32,791 bases of DNA from positions 1 to 32,791 of the forward strand of contig CANQAR010000047.1 of assembly GCA_947588845.1 (NCBI GenBank). The letters run 5' to 3'. Below, piece by piece: positions 15,195-23,030 of this stretch. The notes under the pieces were generated by a model. That model did no database searches and was not told the origin of the DNA. It saw only the letters and a list, made by a program, of their open reading frames with translations. This DNA comes from an uncultured Lachnospiraceae bacterium. GTDB lineage: Bacteria > Bacillota > Clostridia > Lachnospirales > Lachnospiraceae. A program made the position numbers and the translations under genes. Position 1 is the stretch's first letter. The number at the start of each line of letters is the position of its first letter.

Positions 15195-17339
15195 TCACAG
15201 TTTCATCGTCAGCGCAATCCTCTTCTTCTGCAGATCGACGCTCAGAACCTTCACTTCCACGATGTCCCCGACGCTCACCACCTCAAGCGGATGTTTCACA
15301 AACTTTTTGCCGGAAAGCTGGGAGATATGAACCAGCCCGTCCTGATGGACGCCGATATCGACAAACGCGCCGAAATCTATGACGTTGCGGACCGTCCCTT
15401 TCAGGATCATTCCTTCCTTCAGATCCTTCATCTCGAGCACATCCGTGCGCAGAATCGGCTGCGGCATCTCATCGCGCGGGTCGCGTCCGGGCTTGCACAG
15501 CTCTTTCACAATATCGCGCAGCGTCGGCTCGCCGATGCCGAGCTTTTCCGCCATCTCCTTATAATTTTTAATATAGATTGACTTTGCGCCCGCCTCCGTG
15601 ATCCAGTCCTCCGTGTAGCCAAGCTCAGAGAGCAGCTTTTTCGCGGCCTCGTAGCTTTCCGGATGGATGCTCGTCGCGTCGAGCGCCTCTTTTCCGCCGC
15701 TGATCCGCATAAACCCGGCGCACTGCTCAAATGCCTTCGGTCCGAGTTTCGGAACTTTCAGCAGCTCACGTCTGGTTCCAAATCTTCCGTTCGCTTCACG
15801 GTATGCAACAATGTTCTTCGCGATCGTCTTTGTAATACCTGAGATATGCTCCATCAGCGGTGCGGACGCCGTGTTCAGATCCACGCCGACCCGATTCACG
15901 CTGTCCTCGACGACGCCGTCGAGCGCCTCCCCAAGCTTTTTCTGATTCATATCATGCTGGTACTGGCCGACGCCGATCGACTTCGGATCAATCTTGACCA
16001 GTTCCGCGAGCGGGTCCTGCACTCTGCGGGCGATCGAAGCCGCGCTCCTCTGTCCCACGTCAAAATTCGGGAACTCTTCCGTTGCCAGCTTGCTCGCGGA
16101 ATAGACGGAAGCTCCCGCCTCGTTCGTGATCACATAAGCCACTTTCTGCGGCACCTCTTTTAACATATCGACGATCACCTGCTCCGATTCCCGGGAGGCG
16201 GTTCCGTTCCCGAGGGAGATCAGCGTGATCCCGTACTTGTCGATCAGTTTTTTCACCGTGTCCTTTGCCGCGCGTATCTTCGCCTCGTTTGTCGGCGCGG
16301 TCGGATACACGACCGTCGTGTCAAGCACTTTGCCGGTCGCGTCCACAACCGCCAGCTTGCAGCCGGTGCGGAACGCCGGATCCCAGCCGAGCACGACCTG
16401 CCCCGCAATCGGCGGCTGCAGAAGCAGCTGTTCCAGGTTCTTTCCAAACACGGCGATCGCGCCGTCCTCCGCTTTCTCCGTCAGTTCATTGCGGATTTCC
16501 CGCTCGATCGCCGGAGCGATCAGACGCTTATAGCTGTCCTCCACAACCTCGCGCAGCACCGGTGAGGTGTAGGGATTGTCTTTTTTAATCACCTGCTTCT
16601 GCAGATAGAGCAGAATTTTATCTTCCGGCGCCTCAATCTTTACTGTGAGGAATTTTTCCTTCTCCCCGCGGTTCAGCGCCAGAATCCGGTGTCCCGCCGC
16701 CTTTGCCGCCAGCTCCGAGTAATGATAGTACATCTCGTAGACCGACTGCGCTTTCTCGTCCTTCGCCTCGCTCGTCAGAAGACCTTCCTTCATCGTCATG
16801 CTGCGGATTCGGCTTCGGTAATTCGCCTCGTCGGAGACAGATTCCGCGAGAATGTCCTTCGCCCCGGCAAGCGCATCTTCCGCCGTGGGCACGCCTTTTT
16901 CTTCTGATATATAAGCTGCCGCCTCCTCGAGCGCCGGTCTTTTCAGCGACTGCAGAAGGAGCAGATTCGCCAGCGGTTCCAGCCCCTTCTCTTTCGCAAT
17001 CGTGGCTCTCGTCCTCCGCTTCGGACGGTACGGGCGGTAGAGATCTTCCACCACAACCAGCGTCTGCGCTTCCTCAATCTGCTTGCGGAGTTCCGGCGTG
17101 AGCTTGCCCTGCTCCTCGATCACGGAAATTACCTGCGCTTTCTTCTCTTCAAGATTGCGCAGATACGTGAGGCGCTCATTCAGCTTTCGGAGCACCTCGT
17201 CATTCAGCTCGCCGGTCGCCTCCTTGCGGTACCGCGCAATGAAAGGGATCGTGTTCCCCTCATCGATCAGCTTCACCGCCGCCTCCGCCTGCTGCGGCCT
17301 GATTTCAAGTTCCTGTGCGAGTGCCTTTATAATATCCAT
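15195..17339 (-). CDS. tex: Tex family S1 RNA-binding transcription accessory protein
   Basis: A 714-residue cytoplasmic nucleic-acid-binding protein of the Tex group, linked in other bacteria to transcription and stress tolerance. Domain order is complete: helical N-terminal part ('TIPFIARYRKEATG', about 32-45), a YqgF-like RNase H fold at about 320-450 ('GWDPAFRTGCKLAVVD', 'GNGTASRESE'), helix-hairpin-helix repeats at about 490-560 ('GVDLNTASAPLMEHISGI'), and a C-terminal S1 domain at about 645-714 ('GTVRNVIDFGAFVDIGVHQD'). Length matches the family. ATG 17339 has AGAGAGG upstream with rather long spacing. A weak extended -10 promoter lies about 100 bases upstream, divergent from the plus-strand gene at 17619. 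Confidence 0.96.
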   Translation of the reverse strand: MDIIKALAQELEIRPQQAEAAVKLIDEGNTIPFIARYRKEATGELNDEVLRKLNERLTYLRNLEEKKAQVISVIEEQGKLTPELRKQIEEAQTLVVVEDLYRPYRPKRRTRATIAKEKGLEPLANLLLLQSLKRPALEEAAAYISEEKGVPTAEDALAGAKDILAESVSDEANYRSRIRSMTMKEGLLTSEAKDEKAQSVYEMYYHYSELAAKAAGHRILALNRGEKEKFLTVKIEAPEDKILLYLQKQVIKKDNPYTSPVLREVVEDSYKRLIAPAIEREIRNELTEKAEDGAIAVFGKNLEQLLLQPPIAGQVVLGWDPAFRTGCKLAVVDATGKVLDTTVVYPTAPTNEAKIRAAKDTVKKLIDKYGITLISLGNGTASRESEQVIVDMLKEVPQKVAYVITNEAGASVYSASKLATEEFPNFDVGQRSAASIARRVQDPLAELVKIDPKSIGVGQYQHDMNQKKLGEALDGVVEDSVNRVGVDLNTASAPLMEHISGITKTIAKNIVAYREANGRFGTRRELLKVPKLGPKAFEQCAGFMRISGGKEALDATSIHPESYEAAKKLLSELGYTEDWITEAGAKSIYIKNYKEMAEKLGIGEPTLRDIVKELCKPGRDPRDEMPQPILRTDVLEMKDLKEGMILKGTVRNVIDFGAFVDIGVHQDGLVHISQLSGKKFVKHPLEVVSVGDIVEVKVLSVDLQKKRIALTMKL

Positions 17340-17439
17340 ATTCTGTAATTCCTCTCTTCTTAAGACTCACTGCTTATGTCCGCGGTGGAAAGTGAACCGC
17401 ATCCTGCGGTACAAAGCAGCATCATAATATCCGGCTGTC

Positions 17440-17468
17440 AGTTTACCATATCACACCAGTTCCCGCAA
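17440..17468 (-). promoter_or_regulatory. tex: Possible promoter of tex
   Basis: On the minus strand TTGCGG (17463-17468) is 17 bases from TAAACT (17440-17445), and a TG one base before the -10 makes it an extended type. The -35 match is poor, so the call is tentative. Confidence 0.35.
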
Positions 17469-17499
17469 GGAAAATATAGTTATGGGAACAGCGCCGCAC

Positions 17500-17528
17500 T
17501 TGTCAAAAATTCTCCTTTGTGCTACCAT
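17500..17528 (+). promoter_or_regulatory. Possible promoter of the 219-residue membrane protein gene
   Basis: TTGTCA (17500-17505) and TACCAT (17523-17528) are 17 bases apart and lie about 90 bases before the ATG at 17619. It faces away from the tex promoter. Confidence 0.45.
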
Positions 17529-17540
17529 ACGGTTATGCTG

Positions 17541-17588
17541 TTCACGACACAGCAGATGTTACAGTCCACACCCTTGCTGAACTGTAAC
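17541..17588. repeat. Variant copy of the GTTACAGT inverted-repeat element
   Basis: GTTACAG (17558-17564) and CTGTAAC (17582-17588) are exact inverses. The stretch TGTTACAGTCCACACCCTTGC matches 20707-20727 at 19 of 21 positions, and GTTCACGAC at 17540-17548 recalls the other arm of that element. It lies in the leader of the 219-residue protein gene. Confidence 0.5.
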
Positions 17589-17618
17589 CAGCAGATTTTT
17601 TACGAAAGGAGTTTGTCC

Positions 17619-18278
17619 ATGTTTTTTGACAGACGTAACAATTACGACGATTATTATGGACCCAATACCCCTGGAATGGAGTACAGCAGCGCCATGTCCA
17701 CGGCGTCTGTTATCCTTGCCTTTCTCTCCATATTCAGCAGTCTCATGTTTTATATCGCGATCCCTGCCGGAGCGCTCTCCATCCTGTTCGCGCTGCTCTC
17801 GCGCGGCCGCAACAGGCGGATCATGGGCAAATGCCGGATCGCCATCCTGGCATCCATTCTCGGCATAACCGCATCTGTTGTGACAACAGTCGCCGCTGTC
17901 TACACTGTGATGACGAATCCTGAAATGCGCAGGCAGCTGGAATCCACATTCAACTATTACGCGCAGGAACTGGGGCTTGACGTTGAATTCGATGATTATT
18001 TCGGAGACGGCCAAAAGGAAGAAGAGGACGGCGCTTCGGATTCCGTGCCGGATGACGACGACCGGGCCAACGAATATTTCAACAAATATTACGGAAACGG
18101 CGGCAGCCTGCCGGACGATGACAGCGTTCTGCCGCACGAAAACGGCAATGCCCTTCCGGATGATGGAAACGATACTGTGCCGGATATGGACGATATCTTC
18201 TCCTACTGGTATAATTTCGGCGGTTCCGAACCGGGGGGAGGAAGCCGGACGGCTCCCTCAGGAGGCGAGTACATATAG
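17619..18278 (+). CDS. Small membrane protein with DUF4190-like helix pair and acidic C-terminal tail
   Basis: A 219-residue protein I do not recognise by name. Start ATG 17619 has AAAGGAG eight bases upstream; the frame is open further 5' but without start signals. Residues 1-25 are polar and tyrosine-rich. Two hydrophobic segments follow, at about 29-60 ('VILAFLSIFSSLMFYIAIPAGALSILFALL') and 72-95, joined by a basic loop (SRGRNRRIMGK), a pattern like DUF4190. The remaining 120 residues are acidic and low in complexity (PDDDD, LPDDDS, LPDDGND) and end in a glycine-rich stretch. It is probably a membrane-embedded protein with a disordered tail. It precedes a DUF975 gene by 110 bases in the same direction. 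Confidence 0.75.
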   Translation: MFFDRRNNYDDYYGPNTPGMEYSSAMSTASVILAFLSIFSSLMFYIAIPAGALSILFALLSRGRNRRIMGKCRIAILASILGITASVVTTVAAVYTVMTNPEMRRQLESTFNYYAQELGLDVEFDDYFGDGQKEEEDGASDSVPDDDDRANEYFNKYYGNGGSLPDDDSVLPHENGNALPDDGNDTVPDMDDIFSYWYNFGGSEPGGGSRTAPSGGEYI

Positions 18279-18388
18279 ATCACACCAGTGCAAAACTCAG
18301 AAATTCCCCTCTCCAATGAGGGCATTATCCCTCTGCAGGACAAACGGGGACTTTCGCATGACATTTCCCTTTCAGGAGGCAAACATAT

Positions 18389-19201
18389 ATGAATAAAGCA
18401 TCTACCGCAGAACTTAAAAGCAGCGCCAGAGCTGTCCTTCTCGGAAAATGGGGGTTCCTGGCCTACGTTTTTCTGGCAGAAGTCATGCTGAACATGATTT
18501 TTGAGGAACTGGTCGGCATGGCGTTCCCCTCTTCCGGATTCGGGATTGCGGCGGACGGTTCCATTATCTTCTCGATCCCCTGGGCCGTCTGCCAGATCAT
18601 TATCCGGCTGTTTTCGACGATTCTCTCCGTCGGCTCCATGTTCCTCTATCTGAACATCTGCCGCGGGAAAAAATTCCAGTTCAAGGATTTGTTTTACGGA
18701 TTCACCCACCAGCCGGAACACATCGGCGGATACTTCGCGGTCATGGCGGCCGCCACTGTTTTCTGTTCGGCCATTCCATCGGTCCTGCTTGTTATGGCGC
18801 TGCGCTCCGGAAACGCTTTCTGGGGCATCGGGCTTCTCCTTGCAATTCCGCTTTGTGTGGCAGGATATTTCCGCTTCACGCTCGGCTACGCAATGTTTCC
18901 ATGTCTCTACGCGGACAGCCCATGGAAAACCTCGCGTGAGCTTCTGCGTGAGAGTCAGCGGATGATGAACGGCAGCAAGCTGCGGTATTTCCGTCTGCAG
19001 CTCAGCTTTTTCGGGATCCTGTTGCTTGGCTTTTTAAGCTTTGGGATTGGAATGATCTGGATCGGCCCGTACATGACCGCGACAAACACACAGTTCTATC
19101 TGGAACTGACGTCCAGAGACACCGAAACGGCGGAGGAAGCGTCTGATTCCGGTTTCTCCGCCGACGAAACGGCAGAAGAACGGGAGAATCCATTTCTCTG
19201 A
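18389..19201 (+). CDS. DUF975 family integral membrane protein
   Basis: A 270-residue membrane protein. It matches the DUF975 pattern: an N-terminal helix with basic charge ('STAELKSSARAVLLGKWG'), about five to six hydrophobic segments, a 'YFRFTLGYAMFPCLYAD' centre, an 'SQRMMNGSKLRYFRLQLSF' amphipathic stretch and a final 'GIGMIWIGPYMTATNTQFYLEL'. The function of the family is not known. AGGAGG lies about nine bases before ATG. The last 30 residues are acidic. It forms a two-gene unit with the preceding membrane protein and is closed by a strong hairpin at 19318. Confidence 0.88.
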   Translation: MNKASTAELKSSARAVLLGKWGFLAYVFLAEVMLNMIFEELVGMAFPSSGFGIAADGSIIFSIPWAVCQIIIRLFSTILSVGSMFLYLNICRGKKFQFKDLFYGFTHQPEHIGGYFAVMAAATVFCSAIPSVLLVMALRSGNAFWGIGLLLAIPLCVAGYFRFTLGYAMFPCLYADSPWKTSRELLRESQRMMNGSKLRYFRLQLSFFGILLLGFLSFGIGMIWIGPYMTATNTQFYLELTSRDTETAEEASDSGFSADETAEERENPFL

Positions 19202-19317
19202 CAAACAACGTTTCCTTACACGGGCCTGATCGAGTAAGAGGCGGCTTTTCCTCCTGCTCGCCCGCGCGGCCCAGGGGCTGCGTCAGCAGCTGATTTCCCT
19301 GCCTGGGCCTGCGCATA

Positions 19318-19353
19318 AGGGGCCGCCGCACCAATATCCGTGCGGCGGCCCCT
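19318..19353. terminator. Bidirectional hairpin between convergent genes (14-bp perfect stem)
   Basis: AGGGGCCGCCGCAC (19318-19331) pairs perfectly with 19340-19353 around an eight-base loop. CATTTTC follows on the plus strand. It lies between the DUF975 gene and the convergent ApgM-like gene. The T-tract is short, but stem strength and position support termination. Confidence 0.65.
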
Positions 19354-19359
19354 CATTTT

Positions 19360-19385
19360 CCGCTGCTGGCCGCAACCAGCAGCGG
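19360..19385. terminator. Second hairpin downstream of the ApgM-like gene
   Basis: CCGCTGCTGG (19360-19369) pairs perfectly with 19376-19385 around a six-base loop, about 27 bases past the stop of the minus-strand gene. There is no T-tract, so it may act together with the neighbouring stem or protect the 3' end of the RNA. Confidence 0.5.
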
Positions 19386-19411
19386 AATGAATCGTAACTG
19401 TTACTCAAATA

Positions 19412-20611
19412 TTATTCCGAAAGCAGATACCCCATCATCTCATATCCGTGCTCGCGGTAAATGCCGCTCTTCTTCGCGTCCTTCTCGTTGTAAAGCAGAT
19501 GCGACTCCAGCGGCTTCGTGCTGTCGTAGAGCAGATACGGAACAGGCTCGGAGCTGTGCGTGCGGATGCGAAGCGGCGTCGGATGATCCGGCAGAATCAG
19601 CATGCGGTACGGCTCTCCTGACGCGTCCATCTGCTCTTTCACGATCCGGACGATCCTCTGATCCAGATTCTCGATCGACTTTATCTTACGCTCCAGGCTT
19701 CCCTGATGCCCCATCTCATCCGGCGCTTCCAGATGAATGTACGCAAAATCCGCGCCCTCTTTCAGCAGAGCGTCGACGGCTGCCTGCGCTTTCCCTTCAT
19801 AGTTGGTATTCAGTCCGCCGTTTGCCCCCGGCACTATGATATTGCGCATTCCCGCGCCAACCGCGATCCCCTTGAGCAGATCGACCGCCGAGATCATCAC
19901 GCCTTTCTTTCCGTAAAGTTCCTCAAAGGAGGAAAGCATCGGGCGCGTGCCTGCTCCCCAGAACCACAGGCTGTTCGCCGGATTCAGTCCTTTTTCCTTG
20001 CGCGCAAGGTTAATTGGATGCTGCGAGAGAATCTCATAGCTTCTCTTCTGCATCCTGCACAGCGTCTCGTCCTCCGGAAGGTATGGCCCCGCAATCTCCC
20101 CGAGATGATCATGCGGCGCCGACAGCGGCACCACGCTGCCATTTTTCCAGATCAGGCAATGGCGGTAGCTCGTCCCGACATAAAACTGGTAATTCTCATC
20201 CTCAAGCTCCGCGCGCACGGCGTCCAGAAGCACCGCGGCATCCTCCGTGCTGATCTCGTCCGAGCTGTGATCGATGATTGTCTTCTCCTCGTAAGGTTCA
20301 TTTTCGGACAGGGTCACGATATTGCAGCGGAACGCCACATCCGTCTCTTCCATCGGCACGCCGATACTGAGCGCCTCAAGCGGAGAACGCCCTGTGTAAT
20401 ATTTTTTCGGATCATAACCCATCACAGCAAGATTGGCCGTGTCGCTTCCCGGCTTCATCCCCTCCGGAATCGTATGCAGCAGACCAATCTCCGAACTGGC
20501 GGCAAGCTCGTCCATCGCCGGAGTCACCGCGGCCTCAAGCGGCGTCTTTCCCCCGAGCTGCTCTACCGGCTCGTCACTCATTCCATCACCCAGTATGACA
20601 ATATATTTCAT
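19412..20611 (-). CDS. ApgM-type phosphoglycerate mutase family protein, proposed homoserine kinase
   Basis: A 399-residue protein of the alkaline phosphatase superfamily. Metal-site residues fit the cofactor-independent mutase fold: D9 in 'ILGDGMSD', S56 in 'GSDTANLAVMGYDP', then 'HLEAPDEMGHQGS' and 'LPDHPTP'. The short archaeal-type ApgM form is used here rather than the 510-residue GpmI. Members lying beside threonine genes have been proposed to act as homoserine kinase in genomes lacking ThrB. Here the gene directly follows homoserine dehydrogenase and an ACT-domain gene, which supports that role; activity remains unproven. I choose ATG 20611, as the protein then begins 'MKYIVILGDGMSD'; AGAGGAG lies ten bases upstream. 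Confidence 0.88.
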   Translation of the reverse strand: MKYIVILGDGMSDEPVEQLGGKTPLEAAVTPAMDELAASSEIGLLHTIPEGMKPGSDTANLAVMGYDPKKYYTGRSPLEALSIGVPMEETDVAFRCNIVTLSENEPYEEKTIIDHSSDEISTEDAAVLLDAVRAELEDENYQFYVGTSYRHCLIWKNGSVVPLSAPHDHLGEIAGPYLPEDETLCRMQKRSYEILSQHPINLARKEKGLNPANSLWFWGAGTRPMLSSFEELYGKKGVMISAVDLLKGIAVGAGMRNIIVPGANGGLNTNYEGKAQAAVDALLKEGADFAYIHLEAPDEMGHQGSLERKIKSIENLDQRIVRIVKEQMDASGEPYRMLILPDHPTPLRIRTHSSEPVPYLLYDSTKPLESHLLYNEKDAKKSGIYREHGYEMMGYLLSE

Positions 20612-20650
20612 AATTATGTTACTCCTCTGATCTATCATTTTATGACCAAA

Positions 20651-20676
20651 CGGCTGACTCTTCCTGGAATCAGCCG
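20651..20676 (-). terminator. Weak hairpin before the ApgM-like gene
   Basis: CGGCTGA (20651-20657) pairs with TCAGCCG (20670-20676) around a 12-base loop, and TTTGG follows on the minus strand. It lies 40 bases before the start codon, so it could act as an attenuator; the T-tract is poor. Confidence 0.3.
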
Positions 20677-20707
20677 CATCAAGGCAAATACCATGCTAAC
20701 CAGAACT

Positions 20708-20743
20708 GTTACAGTTCACTCCCTTGCAGGTCGTGAACGTAAC
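20708..20743. repeat. GTTACAGT inverted-repeat element
   Basis: GTTAC-A-GTTCAC (20708-20719) pairs with GTGAACGTAAC (20733-20743), an 11-base-pair stem with one bulge around a 13-base loop. It lies in the 178-base gap between homoserine dehydrogenase and the ApgM-like gene. A related sequence lies at 17541-17588. Confidence 0.6.
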
Positions 20744-20789
20744 AACGCTTCACGATGCACAGAAATGCAGCGCGGGCGCGCTGTCCGGC

Positions 20790-21992
20790 TTAATCCCGGA
20801 TACGCAGCATCGCAAGCACGCCGTCAAGCTTCAGCGCTTTCGCCTGATATTCCGCCTCGCTCATCTCTTCCGTGATAAAACCGTATTCGCCGGATACGCC
20901 GGCATCAAACAGCTCGATATCCCCGAACGCGTCTCTGGCCGCACTCTCGTCAGATCCGCTCACACGCACGAAGAAACGGCATCTCATGTCGGCGACGTTC
21001 ATCAGCTCCTGCTTCTCGGGGGCCCATGCAGACATGACGCTGGTTCCAAGAACCTGCGCTTCCTCGATGACATCCGATACAACCGCGCTGGCGGTAGCGT
21101 CCTTTCCGGCTCCCTGGCCGTAGAACATCGCGTCGCCAAGCATGTTTCCATGAACAAAGATCGCGTTGAACACTCCGTTCACGCTTGCAAGCGGATCCGC
21201 CTGACCGACCAGATACGGCGCCACCATCGCAAGAACCTTATTTCCCTCCTTGCGGCTGTAGGCAAGCAGCTTGATCGTCTTTCCCATCGCCTTTGCGTAA
21301 AGGATATCCGTCGATGTAATCTTTGTGATTCCCTCTGTATAGATATCTGTGTAGTCAACACGCTTTCCATAGGCGAGAGAAGAAAGAATCGCGATCTTTC
21401 TGCATGCGTCGTGTCCCTCGATATCTGCTTCCGGATTGCGCTCCGCATACCCTTTCTGCTGCGCTTCTTTCAAAACATCCTCAAACTCAAGACCTTCCTG
21501 GATCATCTTGGTCAGAATATAATTTGTTGTACCGTTCACGATACCGGTGATCTCATCGATCACATCCGCACACAGGCAGGTGCGCAGCGGACGGATGATC
21601 GGGATGCCGCCTCCGCAGCTCGCCTCAAACATATAGCTCGCGTTGTGCTCGCGGGCGACCGCAATCAGCTCCGTGCCATGACGTGCCACCAGCTCCTTGT
21701 TGGACGTGCAGACGCTCTTGCCTGCCTCAAGCGCACGCTTTGTGAATGTATAGGCCGGGTTAACCCCGCCCATCACTTCAACAACAATTTTTACCTCTGG
21801 ATCGTTTACAACGACTTCATAGTCGTGCACTACTTTTTTCTGGATCGGATCTCCGGGGAAATCTCTCAGATCCAGCACATATTTTACCTCAAGATCCACT
21901 CCGGTCTTTTTCAGAATACTGTCATGGTTCTCCTCGATCACATGAACCACTCCTGAACCTACCGTACCGTAACCTAATACTGCTACCTGCAT
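20790..21992 (-). CDS. hom: Homoserine dehydrogenase
   Basis: This enzyme reduces aspartate semialdehyde to homoserine with NAD(P)H, the branch step to threonine and methionine. The Rossmann motif is 'VLGYGTVGSGV' (5-15). The catalytic region shows 'FEASCGGGIPIIRPLRTCL', 'IVNGTTNYILTKM' and 'EADIEGHDACRKIAILSSLAYG', the last carrying the family's D and K. The C-terminal 65 residues form only a short ACT-like region ('MRCRFFVRVSG'), and the 400-residue length is at the low end for the class. I choose ATG 21992, with GGAGG seven bases upstream, rather than an ATG 42 bases earlier. It is preceded by the ACT-domain gene and followed by the proposed homoserine kinase. Confidence 0.96.
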   Translation of the reverse strand: MQVAVLGYGTVGSGVVHVIEENHDSILKKTGVDLEVKYVLDLRDFPGDPIQKKVVHDYEVVVNDPEVKIVVEVMGGVNPAYTFTKRALEAGKSVCTSNKELVARHGTELIAVAREHNASYMFEASCGGGIPIIRPLRTCLCADVIDEITGIVNGTTNYILTKMIQEGLEFEDVLKEAQQKGYAERNPEADIEGHDACRKIAILSSLAYGKRVDYTDIYTEGITKITSTDILYAKAMGKTIKLLAYSRKEGNKVLAMVAPYLVGQADPLASVNGVFNAIFVHGNMLGDAMFYGQGAGKDATASAVVSDVIEEAQVLGTSVMSAWAPEKQELMNVADMRCRFFVRVSGSDESAARDAFGDIELFDAGVSGEYGFITEEMSEAEYQAKALKLDGVLAMLRIRD

Positions 21993-22123
21993 ATCAATTC
22001 CTCCACACTTTCTTTTCTTCCTTTTTTCGCGCATTTTCTCCTGTACCGGCTGCGCGCCTGTTCTGCAGCCTGCAGCTCAAACGTTTTCCCACAGTTTTGA
22101 CATCAGGATCAAACTATCATTTA

Positions 22124-22141
22124 AACCGGCTGGCACCGGTT
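22124..22141 (-). terminator. Short hairpin just after the ACT-domain gene
   Basis: AACCGG (22124-22129) pairs with CCGGTT (22136-22141) around a six-base loop, directly at the stop codon. TAAATG follows on the minus strand, so termination would be inefficient. Confidence 0.3.
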
Positions 22142-22584
22142 CACTCTCTCGCCAGTATCTTCAAATAGTGAACTCCCTCTTTCGCCTCGATCGTCTCGAT
22201 CATGCCTGATACATCGCCCGTCTCCGGCAGAATATCAATGCTGAGCGTCAGGGAAGCCACCCCGTTCGTCGGAATACTCTGGTGGATCGTCAGAATATTT
22301 GCCTGATATCTGGCGATCACATTCAGCACATCCGAGAGCAGACCCGGCTCGTCCTGCATCTGCATCACAAACGTCAGCGTTTTGCCCTTCACATTGTCGC
22401 GGAATGGAAAAATATCATCTTTGTATTTATAAAAAGAACTTCTGCTGATCCCGACCTGGTCAGCCGCTTCCTGAACAGTCGCCGCTTTTTTGGAATCCAG
22501 CAGCCATTTCGCCTCCACAACCTTCAGAAGCACCTCAGGTACCGCCTTCTGTCTGACAACATAGTACTTGGTCTTTTCAGGCAT
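22141..22584 (-). CDS. ACT domain-containing protein (UPF0735/PheB-like)
   Basis: A 147-residue protein. Residues 1-65 contain a helix-turn-helix-like stretch ('ATVQEAADQVGISRSSFYKYKDDIFPF'). Residues 70-147 form an ACT domain ('LTFVMQMQDEPGLLSDVLNVIARYQANILTI'), which usually binds an amino acid. The family is typically found beside homoserine dehydrogenase in clostridia and is thought to sense threonine or another product, though this is not proven here. ATG 22584 is preferred because the protein then begins 'MPEKTKYYVV', as in the family, with GGGAGG ten bases upstream. A good promoter lies about 120 bases upstream, so this gene probably heads the threonine operon. Confidence 0.9.
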   Translation of the reverse strand: MPEKTKYYVVRQKAVPEVLLKVVEAKWLLDSKKAATVQEAADQVGISRSSFYKYKDDIFPFRDNVKGKTLTFVMQMQDEPGLLSDVLNVIARYQANILTIHQSIPTNGVASLTLSIDILPETGDVSGMIETIEAKEGVHYLKILARE

Positions 22585-22701
22585 AAATTGCTTCCCTCCC
22601 AGCCATGCAATACAGCCGCATTGAATGTCACATAATACTGTTAATCTTATCTTTTCTTCAAAAATGTATGTGTATGAAAAACGTTTGTATACCATCCAAG
22701 G

Positions 22702-22730
22702 ATACTAACATACTTTTCCCGCTGATGCAA
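22702..22730 (-). promoter_or_regulatory. Promoter of the ACT-hom-ApgM operon
   Basis: On the minus strand TTGCAT (22725-22730) is 17 bases from TAGTAT (22702-22707, five of six consensus bases). The leader would be about 110 bases. I see no T-box or known riboswitch in it. Confidence 0.55.
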
Positions 22731-22743
22731 GTATTTTTTATCG

Positions 22744-22926
22744 TGAAAGCTCTGTCTCTATGCAGAGACAGGCGGCAAGCTTGCTTGCCAGACTGACTAT
22801 GCATAAGAGACGCTGACATGTATGAGCAAAACAGCAATCACGAACGGATGTGAGTGATGCGATTTGCGAATACATGACAAGGATTGCGAGAGTTGCAGAG
22901 CAACGGAGCAATCCGGAGAGCTTTCA
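22744..22926. repeat. Intergenic palindromic element with TGAAAGCTCT/AGAGCTTTCA ends, copy 2
   Basis: The 183-base element has exact ten-base inverted ends (22744-22753 and 22917-22926). Inside are hairpins CTGTCTC/GAGACAG (22752-22771), GGCAAGC/GCTTGCC (22774-22789), and a two-part stem at 22881-22914 (GGATTGC with GCAATCC, GTTGC with GCAAC). A bulged stem occurs at 22834-22860. No open frame of note is present. It fills most of the gap between prfB and the threonine operon promoter, and shares its left end with 8699-8817. Confidence 0.6.
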
Positions 22927-22935
22927 TTCATGATA

Positions 22936-22954
22936 ATGCCCGCAACGCGGGCAT
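22936..22954. other. Perfect 8-bp hairpin next to the repeat element
   Basis: ATGCCCGC (22936-22943) and GCGGGCAT (22947-22954) pair exactly around AAC. No T-tract follows on either strand. It may belong to the same structured unit as 22744-22926. Confidence 0.45.
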
Positions 22955-22986
22955 GGGAGTTTACTAAGAAAGCCCAGTCTCCATAG

Positions 22987-23021
22987 AAAGGCCGGGACCT
23001 TCCAAACCGGCCCCGGCCTTT
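22987..23021. terminator. Intrinsic terminator after prfB (10-bp perfect stem)
   Basis: AAAGGCCGGG (22987-22996) pairs with CCCGGCCTTT (23012-23021). The stem begins about nine bases past the prfB stop at 23031. T residues lie partly within the stem, and the site could work in both directions. Confidence 0.65.
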
Positions 23022-23030
23022 TCATGTTAT

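Noticed and set aside
17376-17618. Upstream extension of the 219-residue membrane protein
   Set aside because: The extension overlaps its promoter and the tex leader and has no start signal.
21993-22140. Riboswitch or T-box before homoserine dehydrogenase
   Set aside because: No T-box sequence, specifier stem or antiterminator pattern; only a short hairpin at the previous stop codon.
22605-22796. 63-codon plus-strand open frame before the repeat element
   Set aside because: No ribosome site, overlaps the minus-strand promoter and the repeat end.
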